Below are positions 36,489-48,159 of a stretch of DNA of 64,000 bases, piece after piece. The notes beneath the pieces were generated by a model. It was not told where the DNA came from. It worked only from the letters and a program-made list of their open reading frames with translations, and did not search any database. Position 1 is the stretch's first letter, and every line of letters begins with the position of its first letter. The stretch lies in contig NC_026506.1 in assembly GCF_000182925.2 (NCBI RefSeq), positions 4,092,001 to 4,156,000 of the forward strand, read 5' to 3'. This DNA comes from Neurospora crassa OR74A (Eukaryota > Ascomycota > Sordariomycetes > Sordariales > Sordariaceae). The position numbers were made by a program, and so were the translations under genes.

Positions 36489-36895
36489 GTTGGGGGGGGT
36501 TCGATGTGATGACAGGATGGAACTTGAAGCAAGCGAGGGAAGTGAAATGCGTTGGTCGTTCGCCCTTTCTCAGTGATGGCTTTCAGTGATCGTGACGGCG
36601 GGCATGCCTGGTGAGGGGGCGGGGGCGGGGGGCAGTGGTTGAGTGGGGAACTTGGTACCTCTACCTCTACAGGACCACCTCCAGGTACGTACCTAAGCTT
36701 GGCGGTGCACGTGCGTAATCACGTTACTGCTCCCTCCCCATGTCGCCCGACTTTCCTTCTTCGGACCTTGGCGACATCGGGCCCTCCCCTCCATCGGCCG
36801 TCGCAGTCCACCGAACCCCGAAGCACTCCACTCGTCCACTCAACTCCATTGTTGCAATTACCTAGCTGATTGAATTCGTGATAGTTACCATCTCC
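36489..36895. promoter_or_regulatory. Shared divergent promoter region with two overlapping 9-mers
   Basis: The 407 bases separate two divergent ATGs and must hold both promoters. TACCTCTAC occurs at 36656 and again, overlapping, at 36662, next to further TACC/GGTA elements. Confidence 0.5.
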
Positions 36896-37436
36896 ATGTC
36901 TGCAAACCAAGCCCAGCACGATCCCGAATCCGAACCTGCCAGTGAAACCACCACTCTCCTCCCCACCGATCACCATTCTCCCGATCCAGAAAACACCCCC
37001 AAAATGAGCAGCTCCCTCTTCTGGAAAGTCGGTGCCATCTACGGCGCCGCCGCCGTCGGTCTTGGCGCCTTTGGTGCTCACGGGCTCAAGAAGCGCATTT
37101 CTGATCCCAACAAGATTGCCAGTTGGTCGACGGCTGCCCACTACCAGGTACGACTACTTACTTACTCATCCGGCATGCTCATGAGACTCACTCAACGTGT
37201 AGCTGGTCCACTCGGCCGTCATCCTCGTCGCGAGTCATCACCCCGTCGCTTCCGCCCTCTTCACCGCAGGCATGACCATGTTCAGCGGCAGCATCTATGC
37301 TTTGACCCTCGATACCGAGCGCTTCAGGTTCTTGGGTCCTGTGACACCAGTCGGAGGTCTGTTTCTGATTGCGGGCTGGTTGGCGCTGGCTTTTGCGTCC
37401 AAGGGGACTGCCGTCGCTAGGTTCCCTCGTTTCTAG
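36896..37436 (+). CDS. DUF423 / TMEM256-family small membrane protein
   Basis: Exons 36896-37147 and 37203-37436 with a 55-bp intron, giving 161 aa. The core from ~residue 37 (SSSLFWKVGAIYGAAAVGLG, then AFGAHGLKK) and the C-terminal segments GMTMFSGSIYALTL and GGLFLIAGWLALAF match the DUF423 family of about 110-130 residues with four short membrane helices. FGAHGL is its signature. The N-terminal 36 residues are polar, contain ETTTLLP and are extra compared with bacterial members. A start at the second ATG (37003, MSSSLF) would remove this extension and give the standard length; I kept the first ATG. Its function is unknown in the family. Confidence 0.9.
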
Positions 37437-38169
37437 ATGTATACCTGAAGATGGGCACAAAGCACTAGAAGCATGTGAGGACCAGCAAAGGCCTGTGTAA
37501 CATCAATTGTACCTATTTTTCGTGAGAACAATACCCAACTCGATATTCATGGTGAAGGAGGTGAACACCAGCAGGCTCGGATGCATCGGCGAAAGCATGC
37601 AACAGCGTGGAACAGCAAATGTATGAGAGTCGGTACAGCAGTGGAGGAGGTGGTTGCCAGTTCCGGTCTACCGGAAGCTGCGTTCGTCTACCGGAGAGGG
37701 TGGGTTATAGACCGTAGTACGCATCGTCACCATTCAGCTTGTTACCTACCTCTACCTTCTTCTCTTTCTCTGCGGGTTCGTCCTTGCCTGGTGAATAGCC
37801 TCATCCAGGACGCGGAACATGGCTGCTTCAGTTTGTCTTCACGTCACCGGCCGTTAACAAACACTTTCTTCGGGTTAGGGTTCGAATCGGCCTTTTCCTC
37901 CTCTGCGCTTATGTCATCTTGGGGCTGGCCACATTCACAAATGTCTTAACCCCCTTTTAGTTGTCAACAATCCCGTTTGTCGGTGATGAATCACCACAAC
38001 GGGACCTTATCCCACGATGCCTTCACTCTTTGTGTTTCGTGATACGTCTTGTGTAGCATTGATGGCATCCCATTCACTAGGTAGTAGCCTTGCTAATTGT
38101 GAATTGTCTAACTGCCTCACCTTTTTGAGCAATGAATCAATCTGCACGCCAGCTCATCAGCGATTGTCG

Positions 38170-38205
<36 letters not shown>

Positions 38206-38362
38206 CTCCCCTCATTTCCCCAAATTCCCCTCACTTTGCAACCTGCCTCGAAACATCATCAACGGCACAACATCGACAACATCACACACCCTCATCACGA
38301 CATCACCAACCAGCAGTCATTATCCCTGCGCTTACCTTGTCCGAACATCAGATTACGGCGAT
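37437..38362. other. Intergenic and 5' leader of the NmrA-like gene
   Basis: One 9-mer copy (TACCTCTAC at 37747) and the C run at 38171-38202 are the only notable items. An in-frame ATG at 38132 precedes the C run, so part of this leader could be translated. Confidence 0.55.
38171..38202. repeat. Poly-C tract (32 C)
   Basis: Uninterrupted cytidine run between an in-frame upstream ATG (38132) and the likely start codon at 38363. It would read as poly-Pro on the plus strand. Confidence 0.95.
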
Positions 38363-39349
38363 ATGTCTTCGGAAACCCCGATCAAAAATGTCACCCTTGT
38401 CGGTGCCTCCGGCAACCTGGGCCGCGTTCTTCTTTCCCACCTCCTCAAAACCAATCTGCACATCACCATTCTCCAACGCGCCTCCTCCAAATCCACCTAC
38501 CCCTCCCATCCCAACCTCACCATCACCACCGTCCCTTCCTGGTCCGTCCCCGAAGTCACCCCAGCCCTCCGCGGTCAACACGCCGTAATTGCCGCCTTCC
38601 CCCTCCGCGACCTCCCAGCCCATCTCACCCTCGCTACAGCGGCCTGGGCCTGCGGCACAGTAACCCGTTTCATCCCGGCCGACTACGGTAGCGTAGATGC
38701 GCGAAGCAAAAGAGCGCGGGATCTTGTACCCTTGTTCGGCAAGAAGGTGCAGGTTCGTGAGACACTGGAGATGTTGAGCGAGGTCAGCGAAGGCCGTCTA
38801 AGCTGGACCAGTCTGGTCAACGGCCATTTTTTCGACTGGGGCTTGACCAACGGATTTCTGCATTTCTATCCGTTCGAGCAGCCTCCGAGGGCACATATCC
38901 TCGGCTCCGGGAACGAAAAGAGCTCCCAGGCGACGCTGGGGCAGGTGTCAAAGGCGGTGGTGAGTATTTTGACGGGTGGCGCTGAACATCTCGAGAAGAC
39001 GAGGAACAAAGTCCTCATGTTGCAGTCGTTCCTCGTCTCTCAGAATGAGGTGGTGGATGTGCTGGAAAAGGTGACGGGCAGCAAGTACGAAAGGCAGTAT
39101 GTCGATACGGAGGAATACATCAACGAGAGGAAGAGGGTGGCGGATGCAGGGGGGGAGGGGGCAGGAGAGGCAATTGAGGATTTGGTCTTTGCGCTGGGGG
39201 TGGTGGAAGGGGACTGGACGAACCAGCCCGAGTATGCGATGGGGCTGTTGGGCTTGGAGGAGGAGGATTTGGAGGCGGTGGTCAGGAAGGCGCTGGAGGA
39301 GAGTGAGGAGGGGAGGAAGTTGTTGGCTGGGAGCGGAAACTACCTGTAG
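38363..39349 (+). CDS. NmrA-like / isoflavone reductase-like NAD(P)-binding protein
   Basis: Single exon, 328 aa from MSSETPIKNVTLVGASGNLG. The N-terminal Rossmann motif GASGNLG (GxxGxxG) and the later RFIPADYGSVDARSKRARDL block, with catalytic-type Asp/Tyr and Lys, fit the atypical SDR NmrA/isoflavone-reductase group. VNGHFFDWGLTNGFLHFYPF is characteristic of fungal members. Such proteins are NADPH-dependent reductases or redox sensors in the cytosol; the substrate is not predictable. I chose ATG 38363 because homology begins there. The upstream ATG at 38132 keeps the frame and would add 77 residues including about 12 prolines encoded by the C run, with no conserved sequence. Confidence 0.9.
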   Translation: MSSETPIKNVTLVGASGNLGRVLLSHLLKTNLHITILQRASSKSTYPSHPNLTITTVPSWSVPEVTPALRGQHAVIAAFPLRDLPAHLTLATAAWACGTVTRFIPADYGSVDARSKRARDLVPLFGKKVQVRETLEMLSEVSEGRLSWTSLVNGHFFDWGLTNGFLHFYPFEQPPRAHILGSGNEKSSQATLGQVSKAVVSILTGGAEHLEKTRNKVLMLQSFLVSQNEVVDVLEKVTGSKYERQYVDTEEYINERKRVADAGGEGAGEAIEDLVFALGVVEGDWTNQPEYAMGLLGLEEEDLEAVVRKALEESEEGRKLLAGSGNYL

Positions 39350-39594
39350 AGGAAAAGTGAAGTGTAAGTTGGAGATGGTGGGACCTGCCGATGTATGGAC
39401 GTGTGTTTGTGTTTCTCAAAAGGTAGAGGTAACGATGCGCCTCGGGAATGCTGAATCACGAACTGGCGGAAACGGCGGTAATGGGACGGGAAATGGGAAA
39501 GAGATGTCGCCATCTTATTGAGCGAGCACCCCCAACAACCAGTCCTAGAGGTGTGATTATTGGCCGGGGGTTCATGAAGCAAGAAGCGAGCACC

Positions 39595-39973
39595 TCACGC
39601 AAACATCTTACGATCTGGAGGCTCCACAGGGACATCTGAACCACTGCAGATCGGACAAAGGGGCCTATCCTGCCGCGCCTTCCACTTGAGCACAGTCATG
39701 ACAGGGACGACGTGGCCTTCAAAGCCGCTGATCCGCACATTGCATCGTATCTCGAGATATGGGAATTGCACGGGCATGATTGGTGCCTTCACATCGGCGA
39801 ACGGGCCCGACGATTTCCGTGATGCTCGCTTGAAGTTCGGTCAGGGTCCGGTGCCGAACCCAGTCCCGAAAATACCTCGGCCGCTCGCGGGGATCAACGC
39901 ACAGAACGAGATCGTCAGAAACAAGGGGATCGAGATTCACCAGCGCTATATGTACTGTCCACGTCGTGACCAC
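39595..39973 (-). other. Possible remnant or unresolved gene with a RING-like end
   Basis: Two overlapping minus-strand frames look protein-like. One (39973-39719) has LVSDDLVLCVDPRERPRYFR and HRTLTELQASITEIVGPVRR. The other (39792-39595) has GFEGHVVPVMTVLKWKARQD followed by RPLCPICSG, similar to the second half of a RING finger but with several expected Cys/His missing. A GTAAGT donor lies just upstream at about 39984. I cannot find one splice model that links the blocks, so this may be a decaying host gene or a gene with an unusual structure. No start was assigned. Confidence 0.3.
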
Positions 39974-42888
39974 GGAGATGACTTACCTCTATGTACTCAT
40001 TTCCCTTCCCACTTGCCAGTTCGGCAACGCTCGCCGGCAGCTATTCATAGATGCAAGTATTTCCCATTATTTCCTGCTGTCAAAAATGAGTTGGGCCGCA
40101 ACAATGGCTGTGTCTGTTCATCTTCGTTCCGTTTTCCGGGGCAAGCGGAGGAGGAGGAGGAGGAGGAAGAAGAGGAGGTCCCTTGTTGAGACGATCCGTG
40201 AATGCCAGAAGCCGTGATGAAAGATGCTGGCAATCAGGGACCAACAGTCGGGGGATGAACGAGCTTATCGAGAAACTCGATTCTTCGAGGGTACCTACCT
40301 AACGCTGCCTAGGCACCCTGAACGGGCACTGACAAGGGAGGAACGGGTCGGTCGGCAACAGAGCGTCAGCCAGTAGAGGTAGGGAAGGGGCAGCCGGACC
40401 TATATGGACTGGATTCCTGCAGCACGACGTCAGTCCTACTGGGATGGATCGGGGAGCGTGAAGCTTATCTGGATCCACAACAGCCTTGTAAAACTGGACC
40501 TCATGGGTCGACAGGTGGAGGACGCTCCGTTGTGTAGAAGCTTCCATGACCCCTGAGCGAAGGCCTCGGCTATCTGTTGCCGACTTGTTCACCTCCTGTT
40601 GCAGATACTGCGATGTCGGCACCGAAAGTGGGGAGTGGCGTGGGAGAGATCAAGGGCTTTTGGTTGGTCTGTTATTGTCCGGGCCCCTTTCCAGTGCTTC
40701 TTCGTGCTCCAAACACCAACGTCGAGGAAGCCCACTCGTGATTCGCGTTCGCGAATACGGTCTGTTGCAATATTTGTTGCAATACACTTGCTCATGCTGA
40801 CGAGAACACGGTTCGGCATTGGATTATTTACCTGCTAAGCGCACCTTACGGGTTGGTGACAAGGTCAAAGCGCTGATTCATGAGATCACCCAAGTTGGTG
40901 TGTTGTGGCCAAGTAGAAAAGGGAACTGAAAAGTTCGCGTCAAAAAAACACCACAAACATCACATCTCAACATCATTTCGATGGTCCAAGTGGAATGTAA
41001 CATTCCCTTCTCGACTTCCTGATGCATGAGACAGGCAGGCGGTCAAGGGAACACGAAACAAAGGCTTCTCTTGTCCTGGGTATCCGCGGGAATAAATGCG
41101 GAAATGACAGAAAGCAAGCATCGATCTGGTGAGAACAGGACATCGCATTGTCTTTGATTCCGTAACGCAAACAGCGAGGTCGGTCGGCTCAGAATATCGG
41201 CAGCGGTGACACTACAGATACAAATACATGTAACTCTTGTCGGATATATCCCCAGGTTTTACTGCCAATTACATATCAGGAAAGACCCTGCAGGCCGGCA
41301 CTCAGACGCAGCAAGTCGTCAACAGCGAACGATGTAATTGGTTAGGATATAGCATGGGGATAAATTCAAATGGAGTTCAACTTTGTCAGTCTGCATGGAA
41401 ATCCGAGCAACTGCCGTCGAACGCTCCCGAAACCCTTGATGATGATCAATGTGCTACGATTTCTACATCGACCGGACCTATCGGCAAGCCAGGCGGTGTT
41501 GGGGCGACGATCTATCCCATCGATAACGCTAGAGCAGTTGTCGCTGTCCATGTCCACTACCGCTTTTCTTTGATTCACACTAGATCTGTGCCTACTCCAC
41601 AGTAAAGGACCAATTACATCTAGAGAATGACTTGAAGACGACGCCAAAACGTGACGAGCAGATGTGATGATTGGCCAGGTCGGCAAGGGGATAAATCCGG
41701 TTCGATACGGTCTGCTACCTACCTCTAGGTGGAGGTATAGAGGCCAGCAATCTTCACATTCTGTCATGGAAAAGAAGCACCCCTCTAGGTGCTGATTAGG
41801 TAGTCTGGCTTGAGGTTTTGCAAGTTGTCGCGTGCTGGCAGCTGTAGAATGCAGGTGGGAAAACGACTCGGGCACATTGGAGGGTGTTTTTGTAGTGTAG
41901 AGGTAGGAAGGTATCTCTATAAAAGAGGACTGGTCGAAACAGGGGTGTCTACGGTATCTGCTACACTACGAACATCACCCCCTGAAAATGTGCCGCAAGT
42001 CCCGGCACCAACAAGGTGACAGGGCCATGACCGGCGGTCCGCTCCCGATCAGAAAGCTTGTTTCGTCGTGGGTCTTCCACCGCAACAACACTTTTCAAGT
42101 TGGACGAGCAGGATAGGAAGCATCTCATGACCTTGAATGACTGGCACCCCGCCACTCCATGTCCTTGGCACTTCTAGCAGCCAGGTGCCGGAACAAAAAC
42201 CCGGGTTACCAGTTCCCACCCATTTTGGACGGAAGTCGGTAGGTACACTGGTCCGCGTTTGTTTCAGCACCTGGCAGTCCACAAGTCATTGGCGTGCGTG
42301 TAGGGTACCTAGACTGCCAAGGTACAATGAAGAGGAATGGAGGTGTGTGCTCATGGCTGCTCCATCTAACGTCCATGACCGACAATTACTGCCCCGTCTT
42401 CATGGGGTCCCCATGTTCCAGATGCTCTGTGCTTTGCTGTGGACAACTGGCTGTGGCGGTGGATGCTTGTCTTGTCTGTCTTCTGGTTATACCATGGCCT
42501 CGTCTCGCGTCGCGAGGATCCCCGGGCACACCGGAAGGAAAGAAGACTTGAGAGGGTGTAATGGAGGTAGTGGAAAGCAGAAGGGGGAAGGCGGAGGAGA
42601 AAGAAGCACATACCTGTGATATATATTCCGTCCTCTTCCACCGACTGAGACTGAACTTTTGTGAAATCATCATCTCATCACCATCCATCAATCATTCTGA
42701 CGGAGGAAGCCTTCCCTCACCCTCGGCCATACCCATCACATTGGACAACTTACCTTGACCGTCCGAACTAATAGATCTGATATTGAGACGACAGCTTATC
42801 ATTTTCAAAAATCGGCTATATCCGACTTTTCGACTTCTTCCATCCTTCTTCGGTATTACAACACCCTTCACCTAATACACACATCACC
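39974..42888. other. Intergenic region upstream of the NRPS-like gene
   Basis: No coding region supported. 9-mer copies begin at 40373 and 41897. A serine-codon repeat (TCC/GGA) near 40148-40180 gives poly-Ser or poly-Arg ORFs. The last ~150 bases before 42889 are CT-rich and look like a fungal promoter/leader. Confidence 0.5.
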
Positions 42889-45800
42889 ATGAGCCAACAA
42901 CAAAATCCCCCTTACGGCCGCCGCCTTATCCTCGACATTATCAAGGAGCGTGCCCTCAACGAGCCCAACCGGGAATGGGTGTCTGTACCTCGTTCGTCCG
43001 ACCCCAAAGACGGGTGGAAGATCCTCACTTACCTTGACGCCTACAACGGCATCAACCGCGTCGCGCACAAGCTCACACAGGTCTGCGGTGCTGCCGCGCC
43101 CGGCTCTTTCCCGACCGTTGCGTACATCGGCCCCAACGACGTTCGCTACCTAGTCTTCGCCCTAGGCGCCGTCAAGGCCGGCTATAAGGCTCTTTTCATC
43201 TCCACTCGCAACTCCGCCGAGGCCCAGGTGAACCTGTTTGAGCTGACGAACTGCAACGTCCTGGTGTTTGATCAGAGCTACAAGGCTACCGTCCAGCCAT
43301 GGCTACACGAGCGCGAGATGACTGCGATTCTGGCGCTGCCCGCTGATGAGTGGTTCCCGGCCGACCAGGAGGATTTTCCGTACAACAAGACATTTGAGGA
43401 GGCTGAGTGGGATCCCCTGATGGTGCTGCACACTTCTGGAAGCACTGGATTCCCCAAGCCCATCGTGGCCAGGCAGGGTATGCTGGCTGTAGCGGACCAG
43501 TTTCACAATCTTCCGCCGCGCGAGGACGGCAAGCTCATGTGGATCGTGGAGATGAGCAAGCGGGCGAAGAGGCTTATGCATCCTAGTGAGTGTTCCCCCC
43601 CAAAAAAGCCATGATGGTCGATCGGGCAGGGTCCGAAGCTAACAAATGACGACAACCAGTGCCTCTTTTCCACGCGGCTGGCATGTACATCTCCATGCTC
43701 ATGATCCACTATTGGGACACCCCTGGTGCTTTGGGTATCGGCGAGCGTCCACTGTCTTCCGACCTGGTTCTTGACTACATCGAGTACGCTGACGTCGAGG
43801 GCATGATCTTGCCGCCGGCGATCCTCGAGGAGCTCTCCCGGGACGAGAAAGCTATTCAGTCCCTCCAGAAGCTCAACTTTGTGTCCTTTGGCGGCGGCAA
43901 CCTCGCTCCCGAGGCCGGTGACCGCCTGGTCGAGAACAACGTGACGCTCTGCAACCTCATCTCGGCGACCGAGTTCACTCCCTTCCCCTTCTACTGGCAA
44001 TATGACCAGAAGCTCTGGCGCTACTTCAACTTTGACACGGACCTCTTCGGCATTGACTGGCGCCTCCATGACGGCGAGTCGACTTATGAACAGGTAATCG
44101 TCCGCAAGGACAAGCACCCCGGTCTCCAGGGCTTCTTCTACACGTTCCCCGACTCCAGCGAGTACAGCACCAAGGACTTGTACAAGCGCCACCCTACCCA
44201 CGAGGACTTTTGGATCTACCAGGGCCGCGCCGACAACATCATTGTGTTCTCCAACGGCGAGAAACTCAACCCCATCACCATCGAGGAGACGCTGCAGGGC
44301 CACCCCAAGGTCATGGGCGCCGTAGTCGTGGGCACGAACCGGTTCCAGCCTGCTCTGATTATCGAGCCCGTGGAGCACCCCGAGACCGAGGAGGGCCGCA
44401 AAGCTTTGTTGGATGAGATTTGGCCCACCGTCGTCCGCGTCAATAAGGAGACGGTCGCCCACGGCCAGATCGGCCGCCAGTACATGGCTCTCTCGACCCC
44501 CGGCAAGCCGTTCCTGCGCGCGGGTAAGGGCACCGTCCTGCGCCCTGGTACCATCAACATGTACAAGGCCGAGATCGACAAGATCTACGAGGATGCCGAG
44601 AAGGGCGTTGCCACTGACGAGGTTCCCAAGCTGGATCTTTCCTCGTCCGACGCCTTGATCGTCTCCATCGAAAAGCTCTTTGAGACGTCCCTCAACGCTC
44701 CCAAGCTCGAGGCCGACACCGACTTCTTCACGGCCGGTGTCGACTCGATGCAAGTCATCACTGCGTCTCGCCTCATCCGTGCTGGCCTGGCCGCTGCCGG
44801 CGTGAACATTGAAGCCTCGGCGCTGGCCACCCGTGTCATTTACGGCAACCCCACTCCCAAGCGCCTGGCCGACTACCTCTTGTCGATCGTCAACAAGGAC
44901 AGCAACCAGGGCACTTTGGACAACGAGCACCACGTCATGGAGGCGCTTGTGGAGAAGTACACGCGGGACCTTCCCACTCCCAAGCAGAACAAGCCTGCGC
45001 CGGCCGACGAGGGTCAGGTGGTGGTCATTACCGGCACCACGGGCGGCATCGGCTCCTACCTGATCGACATCTGCTCTTCCTCCTCGCGCGTGTCCAAGAT
45101 CATCTGCCTCAACCGTTCCGAGGACGGCAAGGCACGCCAGACGGCTTCTTCGTCAGGCCGTGGCCTGTCCACCGACTTCTCCAAGTGCGAGTTCTACCAC
45201 GCCGACATGTCGCGCGCTGATCTCGGTCTCGGCCCCGAGGTCTACTCGCGCTTGTTGAGCGAAGTCGACCGCGTCATCCACAACCAGTGGCCCGTCAACT
45301 TTAACATTGCTGTCGAGTCCTTTGAGCCGCACATCCGCGGCTGCCGCAACCTCGTGGACTTTTCCTACAAGGCTGACAAGAACGTGCCCATCGTTTTTGT
45401 GTCTTCGATCGGTACCGTCGACCGGTGGCACGACGAGGACCGCATCGTGCCCGAGGCGTCGCTCGACGACCTGTCCCTCGCGGCGGGCGGTTACGGCCAG
45501 TCCAAGCTCGTTTCCTCTCTGATCTTCGACAAGGCCGCCGAGGTGTCTGGGGTGCCGACCGAAGTCGTTCGTGTGGGCCAGGTCGCCGGCCCGTCTTCCG
45601 AGAAGGGATACTGGAACAAGCAGGAGTGGCTTCCCTCCATCGTGGCCTCGTCCGCCTACCTCGGTGTCCTCCCGGACTCTTTGGGACAGATGACCACGAT
45701 CGACTGGACGCCCATCGAGGCCATTGCCAAGCTTTTGCTCGAAGTGTCGGGCGTCATCGACAATGTGCCCCTCGACAAGATCAATGGCTACTTCCACGGT

Positions 45801-46121
45801 GTCAACCCCGAGCGCACCAGCTGGTCTGCGCTCGCGCCGGCGGTGCAGGAGTACTACGGCGACAGGATCCAGAAGATTGTGCCGCTGGACGAGTGGCTCG
45901 AGGCGCTGGAGAAGAGCCAGGAGAAGGCCGAGGACGTGACGCGCAACCCGGGCATCAAGCTCATTGACACGTACAGGACCTGGTCGGAGGGGTACAAGAA
46001 GGGAACCAAGTTTGTGCCGCTCGACATGACGAGGACGAAGGAGTACTCCAAGACGATGAGGGAGATGCACGCCGTGACTCCCGAGTTGATGAAGAACTGG
46101 TGCAGGCAGTGGAACTTTTAA
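42889..46121 (+). CDS. NRPS-like carboxylate reductase: adenylation-thiolation-reductase (A-T-R)
   Basis: Exons 42889-43585 and 43660-46121 with a 74-bp intron, giving 1052 aa. Adenylation domain (~1-540): LHTSGSTGFPKPIV (phosphate loop), NLISATEFTPFP, and YQGRADNIIVFSNGEKLNP before the C-terminal subdomain. Thiolation domain: DFFTAGVDSMQVI with Ser595 as the phosphopantetheine site. Reductase domain: GTTGGIGSYL at ~691 (NAD(P) loop) and catalytic Y844-x3-K848 (YGQSK). Enzymes of this build activate an acid as AMP ester, load it on the carrier and release it as an aldehyde or alcohol. They resemble alpha-aminoadipate reductase but lack its extra N-terminal region and a condensation domain. 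The substrate may be an aryl or aliphatic acid; it is not readable here. No cluster partner is adjacent apart from the decayed transporter downstream. Confidence 0.95.
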
Positions 46122-46889
46122 GCCGAGAGGGCTTGGTCAGAGGTGTAGGTAGAGGTACTCAGCTTTGTTGGAGGTTGTTTATGGGTAGGTAGTTACCGGG
46201 TTGCATTGTCCAGCGAGGGTTCCTTGAGTGCATTCATGGGTTAAAGCCGATATAAGTCTAGACTTGGGTGTTGGGTGGTTGGCTTGTATGGCCGTCGATT
46301 GGTGTTGTTGTTGCATTTTCATCGGGTTTGCATAGTGTGGTGGTGTATTTCGAATGTATTTTTGATTCAGATAGCATACATAGTACGGCAATGATTGATG
46401 GTACATTTGCCGATGGATTTCAATTGGTGTCCCGCGTTTGTTTGGATGGTAATTCTGCCTTGTGGGTGGCGGTGTTGAATGACAGAGGAAAGAAAAAAAA
46501 AAGAAGAAAAAAAAAGAAAAAAAAAAAAAAAAAACCTTCTGTCCGCTTTGCAGGGGGTTGCTACAGCGCCTTGTCCACTGTAGCAATGGAAACAGTCCCC
46601 CGCCAAACAACTGAAGGAACCCACTCACCTAACACACCCAACACTTTTCCCCTCCCGTCATCATTTTCCTCGAGAATTCCCCGCCGTCTCTCTGCAACCC
46701 AAGTCTTCCTCCTCTCCACTCGACTTCCCTTCGACAGCCTTCCGCATCGAACACAATGTCTCTCGAAATCACACCTCCTTCTCGCGCTCCTCGACAATCT
46801 CGACCGTCGCCGCCTTGCCACCGTCCTCTCCATCCTTCCTCCCCCCTCCGTCTTCGAACCTCCCTGATGGCGTAGCTGACAATCGACGT
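46122..46889. other. Intergenic with A-rich tract
   Basis: Carries the 3' flank of the NRPS-like gene, a 9-mer copy at 46149 and an A-rich stretch at about 46492-46533. A minus-strand ORF running across 46561-47160 is the tail of the neighbouring pseudogene plus non-coding sequence. Confidence 0.5.
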
Positions 46890-48159
46890 CTCGCTCTGCC
46901 GACTTGAACTTCCACGCCCGAACTCTTCGCTCAAACAATTGGTCTATCTTTCCAGCGCCCGACCCTTCAGCTCCGGGAGACAGCAAAAGAAGAACAGGGC
47001 ACAGCAGAAACTGGAGTCGGCCCAGGTGAACCCGTACGTTGCTCCCCAGTTCATGTGCTCCGGGTTGATAAAGTAGGGCGAGCAGAAGGACGTCAGCCAC
47101 GCCAGCAAATAGCCCAGGCTGATGGCCGCCCCGACCGTGTACGACCGCAGCCTTGTGCACACTAGCTCCGTCGCCACCGGGTAACTCGCGATGCCCACAA
47201 AGGCACTATACGCAAAGTTGAACAGGGCACTGCACGCCATCAGACTATCCCTCGCCCTCCTCGTTCCCGCCTCCGTCGTCGTCGCCGAGATGGCCATGCC
47301 CAACATGAACATGCCCTGCACCATCGCTCCCGTCGTCCTCAGCACTCGCCGACCCATGACAAAGTGCATCAAGCACATGCCGACATTGACCCCGATGAAC
47401 CCGATGCACGTCTTCAGGATGCTGTACCTGAACGACAGGTCCACCGACTGTCCCGACACAATCATGAAATATGTCGAGTATGGTAGCTGATATAGAACCA
47501 ACTGCCGCTACATCAACCCAAAACACAACAGCGTTCGGCGCGAATCACTACCACGGAACATGTCCAACGGCCCAACCGTACCCGCCAGCCTCTTCTCGTC
47601 TTCGATCCCTTTGACCATCTCCACCCACTCCACCTCCAACCTTTGCTGCCCTTCTTTGTCGTCCTCTCTTACGGCCCTCACGCGCTCCAACGCCATCCTT
47701 CCCTCCTGGTGCCGTCCCCGACTAACCCCCCTCCCACCTCGGACTCTCCGGCACCACCCACCACCCACCGGCCGACAACACCACAGGAACAACAAACAGC
47801 ACGCCCAACGGAACCCTCCAACTGGCCTTGCCCAGCCACACCTTGGTCGCATTCGTCACCGCCGCGCCCAGCACACTTCCCACGCAGACCCATTCCGAAA
47901 AAAAAAAGCGCAACCATGACACCTCGCAGATGAGGCGGCGCTACTTCCGCACAATATTGTTGGAAAAAATTACGAGGAACCCGTTCCCGATACCGAGAAT
48001 TATTCGACCTACATACAAGGCCGCCGCTGAAGAGGTGCCAAATTGGATAGCGGTGCCGAAGGCTGTGAGGAAACACGCGAGGGGGAGCGCAGGACAACGC
48101 CCGTAGAGGTGGGAGAAGGGACCGGCAAAAAGTGTTGGAAGAAGAGAGCCAAGGGTCAA
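46890..48159 (-). pseudogene. Decayed MFS sugar transporter (alpha-glucoside/hexose permease type)
   Basis: Minus-strand fragments appear in the right order but in different frames. 48159-47941: GSLLPTLFAGPFSHLYGR and a membrane segment. About 47970-47720: EVAPPHLRGVMVALFFF, then TNATKVWLGKASWRVPLGVL and WWVVPESPRW, the PESPRW sugar-porter signature. About 47740-47508: the central loop LEVEWVEMVKGIEDEKR. 47501-46944: VMGRRVLRTTGAMVQG, LRSYTVGAAISLGYLLAWLT and PELKGRALER. About 46945-46890: IDQLFERRVRAWKFKSA, the usual C-terminal tail. At least four frame changes separate these blocks, so no full transporter can be made. The retained sequence is still close to family consensus, which suggests fairly recent loss. 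A full-length copy would have ~500 residues and 12 membrane helices. Confidence 0.88.

Noticed and set aside
37877-37893. tRNA-like GGGTTCGAATC
   Set aside because: Only the T-loop consensus is present; flanks do not fold as a tRNA.
41237-41605. 122-codon plus frame upstream of the NRPS-like gene
   Set aside because: It does not begin with ATG, has no recognised motif and no supporting splice sites.
43503-44933. 476-codon minus-strand open frame
   Set aside because: It is antisense to the well-supported A-T-R gene; high GC at third positions leaves the opposite strand open. It has no recognised domain.
45153-46070. 305-codon minus-strand open frame
   Set aside because: Antisense shadow of the reductase domain of the same gene.
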